In this document: in pieces, positions 49,741 to 52,908 of the stretch | How positions within the stretch are numbered: the stretch's first letter is position 1 | Layout: each line of letters starts with the position of its first letter | Assembly: GCA_964247745.1 (NCBI GenBank) | Contig: CAXTVT010000018.1 | Coordinates: forward strand, 1-52,908 | Direction: 5' to 3' | DNA from: RH-AL1 sp964247745 | Lineage (GTDB): Bacteria; Pseudomonadota; Alphaproteobacteria; Rhizobiales; Beijerinckiaceae | DNA length: 52,908 nt | Translations under genes and position numbers: made by a program | The notes under the pieces: generated by a model | Database searches by the model: none | What the model saw: only the letters and a program-made list of their open reading frames with translations | Told to the model about the DNA's origin: nothing

Positions 49741-50604
49741 ATGTCGGACCGTATCGAACAGGCGCTGCAGGCGGCACTGGCCACCGTCGCCGTGCCCTCT
49801 TGCCCGCCGCGCCTCCTCGCGGCGATGCATCATTCCGTGTTTCCTGCGGGCGCCCGCGTCCGTCCGCGGCTGACGCTGGCCGTCGCCGCCGCGTGCGGCG
49901 AGGACGATCCGGGCGCGACCGACGCCGCGGCTTGCGCGATCGAGTTCATGCATTGCGCCTCGCTGGTGCACGACGATCTGCCTTGTTTCGACGATGCTGC
50001 GACGCGGCGCGGCGTGCCGACCGTGCACAAGGCGTTCGGCGAGCCGCTTGCCGTGCTGGCTGGCGATGCCCTGATTCTTCTCGCCTTCCAGACGCTCGGC
50101 CTGCTCGCCCACGCGCCGGGCAAGCTGGCTTTGCTGCTGATGACCGTGTCGCGCGCCGTCGGCGCACCGGCGGGCATCATCGCCGGCCAGGCGTGGGAAT
50201 GCGAGCCCAAGATCGACCTGCGGCACTATCACCGCGCCAAGACGGGGGCGCTGTTCGGCGCCGCCGCGATCGCCGGCGCCGCCGCGGCAGGCGCCGAGGC
50301 GGAGCCCTGGCGCAAGCTCGGCGAGACGCTGGGCGAGGCCTACCAGGCTGCCGACGATATCGCCGACGCGATGTCCTCGACCGACGAGCTCGGCAAGCCG
50401 GTCGGCCAGGATATCGCCCTGGGTCGTCCCAATGCCGTCATCGAGCTGGGGCTCGGCGGCGCGCTCCGCCGGTTGGAGGAGCTCGTCGCCGAGGCGGTCG
50501 TCTCGGTGCCGCCGTGCTGCGGCGCGGAGTCGATGAGGGCGCTGGTGCGATCCGAGGCGCGGCGACTGCTGCCCAAGGGCGTCGAAGCTCGCTTACCGGC
50601 CTGA
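49741..50604 (+). CDS. crtE: Geranylgeranyl diphosphate synthase
   Basis: Makes the C20 precursor of carotenoids and of the bacteriochlorophyll tail. The 287-residue product has the first Asp-rich motif in HCASLVHDDLPCFDDAATRR, PTVHKAFGEPLAVLAGDALI, the Lys-Thr in HRAKTGALFGAAAIAG and the second Asp-rich motif in EAYQAADDIADAMSSTDELG. An AGGAA ribosome site precedes the ATG. crtF follows eight bases after its stop. Confidence 0.95.
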   Translation: MSDRIEQALQAALATVAVPSCPPRLLAAMHHSVFPAGARVRPRLTLAVAAACGEDDPGATDAAACAIEFMHCASLVHDDLPCFDDAATRRGVPTVHKAFGEPLAVLAGDALILLAFQTLGLLAHAPGKLALLLMTVSRAVGAPAGIIAGQAWECEPKIDLRHYHRAKTGALFGAAAIAGAAAAGAEAEPWRKLGETLGEAYQAADDIADAMSSTDELGKPVGQDIALGRPNAVIELGLGGALRRLEELVAEAVVSVPPCCGAESMRALVRSEARRLLPKGVEARLPA

Positions 50605-50612
50605 GCGCGACG

Positions 50613-51791
50613 ATGGCTGCGGAGCCCGACGAGCCGGAGTCGGGCGCCAAGCCCGGCTGGAACGATCGGCTCTACGAGCGCCGCAACCAGCTGCTCGCCG
50701 AACCGCGCTTCCAGCGCTGGGCCTCGACCTTTCCGCCCTTCAAGCCGGTGGCGGCCAAGCGCGCCTCCGGCCTGTTCGATCTTTGCGCCGGCTTCGTCTA
50801 CTCGCAGGTGCTGTTCGCCTGCGTCGAGCTGAAGCTCTTCGAGGCGCTGGCCTCCGGCCCCGTGCCGCTCGAGGCGCTCGCGACCAAGTTCGGCCTGGCG
50901 CCGGAGCGGCTCGCCAGCCTGCTCGAGGCCGCCACGGCGCTGGAACTCACGCAGAAGCGCGACACCGGCTACGGCCTCGGCATGCACGGCGCCGCCTATC
51001 TCGGCAATCCCGGGATCGGTGCGATGATCGCCCATCACGCCATGCTCTACCGCGACCTCGCCGACCCCGTCGCGCTGCTCAAGAGCGCGAAGGGCGACAG
51101 CGAGCTGGCGCGGTTCTGGCCCTACGCGGGTGCCACGACACCGCACGAGCTCGGCAGCGAGGCTGTGGCGCCCTACGGCGAGCTGATGTCGTCGTCGCTG
51201 GCCATGCTCGCCGACGACGTGCTCGACGCCTACCCGTTCGTCGACCATGCCGAGCTGCTGGACGTCGGCGGCGGCCACGGCGATTTCCTGGTCGCGGCGG
51301 CGCACCGCCGGCCGGATCTCCGCGTCACCTTGTTCGACCTGCCGGCGGTGGCCGAGCGCGCCGAATCGCACTTTGCCGAGGAGCGGCTTGCCGGGCGCGC
51401 GCGCGCCATCGGCGGCGACTACAAGCGCGACGCGCTGCCCGAGGGTGCTGACCTGGTTTCGCTGGTGCGCATCGCCCACGATCTCGACGATGCCGACCTC
51501 GACGCGCTGCTCGCCAAGGTCTGGGCGGTCTTGCCGCCCGGCGGCATCCTGCTGCTCGCCGAGCCGATGGCTGGGACCGTCGGTGCCGAGCGCGTCGGCG
51601 CCTATTTCGCGATGTACCTCATGGCGATGGGCAGCGGGCGGCCGCGCACGTTCGAGGATCTCTCGCACCGCCTCTACGCCGCCGGCTTCGTTCGCGTGCG
51701 CCAGGTGGCGACGCAACGCCCGATGCTGACCGGCCTGATCGTCGCGCAGAAAAGCGCGGGTCCGCGCAATCGAGCTGTAAGACATAGTTGA
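50613..51791 (+). CDS. crtF: Hydroxyneurosporene O-methyltransferase
   Basis: SAM-dependent methylation of the tertiary hydroxyl made by CrtC. The 392-residue product has an N-terminal dimerisation part with LFDLCAGFVYSQVLFACVEL and a Rossmann methyltransferase domain with the SAM loop AELLDVGGGHGDFLVAAAHR, DLPAVAERAESHFAEERLAG, VSLVRIAHDLDDADLDALLA and LPPGGILLLAEPMAG. Its stop codon lies inside the first bchC operator. Confidence 0.94.
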   Translation: MAAEPDEPESGAKPGWNDRLYERRNQLLAEPRFQRWASTFPPFKPVAAKRASGLFDLCAGFVYSQVLFACVELKLFEALASGPVPLEALATKFGLAPERLASLLEAATALELTQKRDTGYGLGMHGAAYLGNPGIGAMIAHHAMLYRDLADPVALLKSAKGDSELARFWPYAGATTPHELGSEAVAPYGELMSSSLAMLADDVLDAYPFVDHAELLDVGGGHGDFLVAAAHRRPDLRVTLFDLPAVAERAESHFAEERLAGRARAIGGDYKRDALPEGADLVSLVRIAHDLDDADLDALLAKVWAVLPPGGILLLAEPMAGTVGAERVGAYFAMYLMAMGSGRPRTFEDLSHRLYAAGFVRVRQVATQRPMLTGLIVAQKSAGPRNRAVRHS

Positions 51792-51819
51792 CACCTTCAA
51801 GTGTCAGCTTAAGGTGACA
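51776..51819 (+). promoter_or_regulatory. Tandem PpsR/CrtJ operators at the bchC promoter
   Basis: Two exact TGT-N12-ACA palindromes, 51776-51793 and 51802-51819, are separated by exactly 8 bp, the spacing known for CrtJ at bchC of Rhodobacter. TTGACA (51788-51793) and TAAGGT (51810-51815) with a 16-base spacer form a plausible promoter whose -35 lies in the first operator and -10 in the second. Confidence 0.8.
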
Positions 51820-51840
51820 GCCAACGAAGTGGGAGCTTCC

Positions 51841-52770
51841 ATGCAGACCACGGCCATCGTCCTTTCCGAACCCAAGCAGATCGACGTGCGGACGCTGGGC
51901 CTCGTCGCGGGCGATGCCGATGTGGTCGTCGCGGTCGATTGGAGTGCCATCTCGACCGGCACGGAGCGGCTGCTTTACGACGGCACGATGCCGTCGTTTC
52001 CGGGCATGGGCTATCCCCTCGTGCCGGGTTACGAGGCCGTCGGCCGCGTGGTCCGCGCGTCCGGCGACCTTGCCGTCGGCGACGCCGTGTTCGTGCCTGG
52101 TGCCAATTGCTACGAGGGCGCGCGGGGGCTGTTCGGCGCTTCCGCCTCGCATCTCGCCGTGCCCGCCGCGCGGCTGCTGCCGATCCCGGCGGCGTTGGGC
52201 GAGAACGCCACGCTGCTGGCGCTCGCCGCCACCGCGCGCCACACCTTCTCCGGTCCGCGTGACGCCATACCCGAGCTCATCGTCGGTCACGGCGTGCTCG
52301 GCCGGCTGCTCGCCCGCATCGTGATTGCGATGGGCGGCCCGGCGCCGACGATATGGGAGCGCGATCCCGCCCGTAGCGGCGGTGCCGCCGGCTACTCCGT
52401 CATCCATCCCGACGACGATTCGCGCCGCGACTATCACACCATCGTCGACGTCAGCGGCGACTCGGCGATCCTCGACACGCTGGTGCAGCGCCTCGCGCCC
52501 GGCGGTGAGATCGTGCTCGCGGGCTTCTACAAGGATCCGCTGTCCTTCGTGTTTCCGCCGGCCTTCATGCGCGAGGCGCGTGTCCGCGTCGCCGCCCAAT
52601 GGCAACGCGAAGACCTCGAGTCGGTGGGACGTTTGGCATCTGTCGGTCGCCTCGTCTTGGACGACCTCGTCACTCACCGCGCCGAGATCGGCGACGCGCC
52701 CGCGGCCTACGCGACTGCTTTCGGCGACACGTCCTGCCTGAAGATGGTGCTCGACTGGAGACATTCATGA
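51841..52770 (+). CDS. bchC: Bacteriochlorophyllide a dehydrogenase BchC
   Basis: Oxidises the 3-hydroxyethyl group to acetyl in bacteriochlorophyll a synthesis. The 309-residue product begins MQTTAIVLSEPKQIDVRTLG and has the family's DWSAISTGTERLLYDGTMPS, GMGYPLVPGYEAVGRVV, FVPGANCYEGARGLFG and IVGHGVLGRLLARIVIAMGG, the last being the NAD(P)-binding loop. A GGGAG site precedes the ATG. It overlaps bchX by four bases. Confidence 0.95.
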   Translation: MQTTAIVLSEPKQIDVRTLGLVAGDADVVVAVDWSAISTGTERLLYDGTMPSFPGMGYPLVPGYEAVGRVVRASGDLAVGDAVFVPGANCYEGARGLFGASASHLAVPAARLLPIPAALGENATLLALAATARHTFSGPRDAIPELIVGHGVLGRLLARIVIAMGGPAPTIWERDPARSGGAAGYSVIHPDDDSRRDYHTIVDVSGDSAILDTLVQRLAPGGEIVLAGFYKDPLSFVFPPAFMREARVRVAAQWQREDLESVGRLASVGRLVLDDLVTHRAEIGDAPAAYATAFGDTSCLKMVLDWRHS

Positions 52771-52908
52771 ACGCGTTCGCGCCAATCAGCATGAAGGACG
52801 CGCTGCGCGCCGAGGCGGCGTTGGAGCCCGACGCCGTGCCGATGCTGGACGACGACGCGCCGGCGAAGAAAGAGACGCAGATCATCGCGATCTACGGCAA
52901 GGGCGGCA
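52767..52908 (+). CDS. bchX: Chlorophyllide a reductase iron protein BchX, N-terminal fragment
   Basis: NifH-like ATPase that delivers electrons to BchYZ. Only the first 47 codons are present. The Walker A region is just reached: ETQIIAIYGKGG, which continues GIGKS in the family. The preceding acidic and Pro-containing N-terminus is typical of BchX rather than BchL. The ATG overlaps the bchC stop (ATGA). The gene runs off the right edge. Confidence 0.93.
   Translation, partial: MNAFAPISMKDALRAEAALEPDAVPMLDDDAPAKKETQIIAIYGKGG

Overview
The window reads as chromosome of an alphaproteobacterium of the order Hyphomicrobiales (Rhizobiales) that makes bacteriochlorophyll and carotenoids. It is GC-rich and densely coded. 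The flagellar set includes genes largely restricted to this order (motC, the fliK/motD gene, an orf38-type transglycosylase, rem, flaF, flbT). The right end enters a photosynthesis gene cluster (crtC, crtD, crtE, crtF, bchC, bchX). A Methylobacteriaceae or Beijerinckiaceae-like host is plausible, but the species cannot be fixed from sequence reading alone. I saw no mobile element, CRISPR array, tRNA or rRNA.

Layout. (1) 1-17312 is flagellar: the 3' end of fliP, flagellin, an opposite-strand pair (TPR-glycosyltransferase and a DUF6165-like protein), fliF, a fliH-like gene, motB, motC, fliK, a lytic transglycosylase, rem, flgE, flgK, flgL, flaF, flbT, flgD and fliQ. The cluster ends abruptly after fliQ. 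(2) 17320-33640 is mostly housekeeping: a DUF1223 protein, coaBC-dut, glgP, rsfS-rlmH, tspO, leuD, rsmE, ubiA, a protease-inhibitor-like secreted protein, the lutABC operon, a UbiC-like secreted protein and rpmB, with several small secreted proteins between them. (3) 33790-43362 holds a small EamA transporter, a CPA1 antiporter with a cytosolic regulatory tail, an OxlT-like permease, a DUF1311 protein, an aldo/keto reductase and the folate operon pabB-pabA-pabC. (4) 43490-47254 holds a GNAT-like protein, a LysR regulator, small unknown genes, a small heat-shock gene with a sigma-32-like promoter and a ROSE-type RNA thermometer, and an alpha/beta hydrolase. (5) 47214-52908 is the edge of the photosynthesis cluster, with crtC-crtD facing crtE-crtF-bchC-bchX.

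How the genes work together. The flagellar block supplies ring, stator, hook, filament and export parts together with their own regulators: Rem for transcription, and FlaF and FlbT for flagellin translation. The crt genes lead from GGPP towards spirilloxanthin-type carotenoids; bchC and bchX act in bacteriochlorophyll a synthesis. Both crt/bch promoter regions carry two TGT-N12-ACA-type PpsR/CrtJ operators exactly 8 bp apart, which predicts co-repression by oxygen or light. The strongest regulatory observations are those operators and the heat-shock leader. The least explained items are the TPR-glycosyltransferase/DUF6165 pair beside flagellin, a minimal secreted protein carrying the rhizobial porin Cys motif, a lutB with Asn in place of a predicted cluster Cys, a perfect 16-bp inverted repeat before the aldo/keto reductase, and two mutually exclusive hairpins in the flgK leader.
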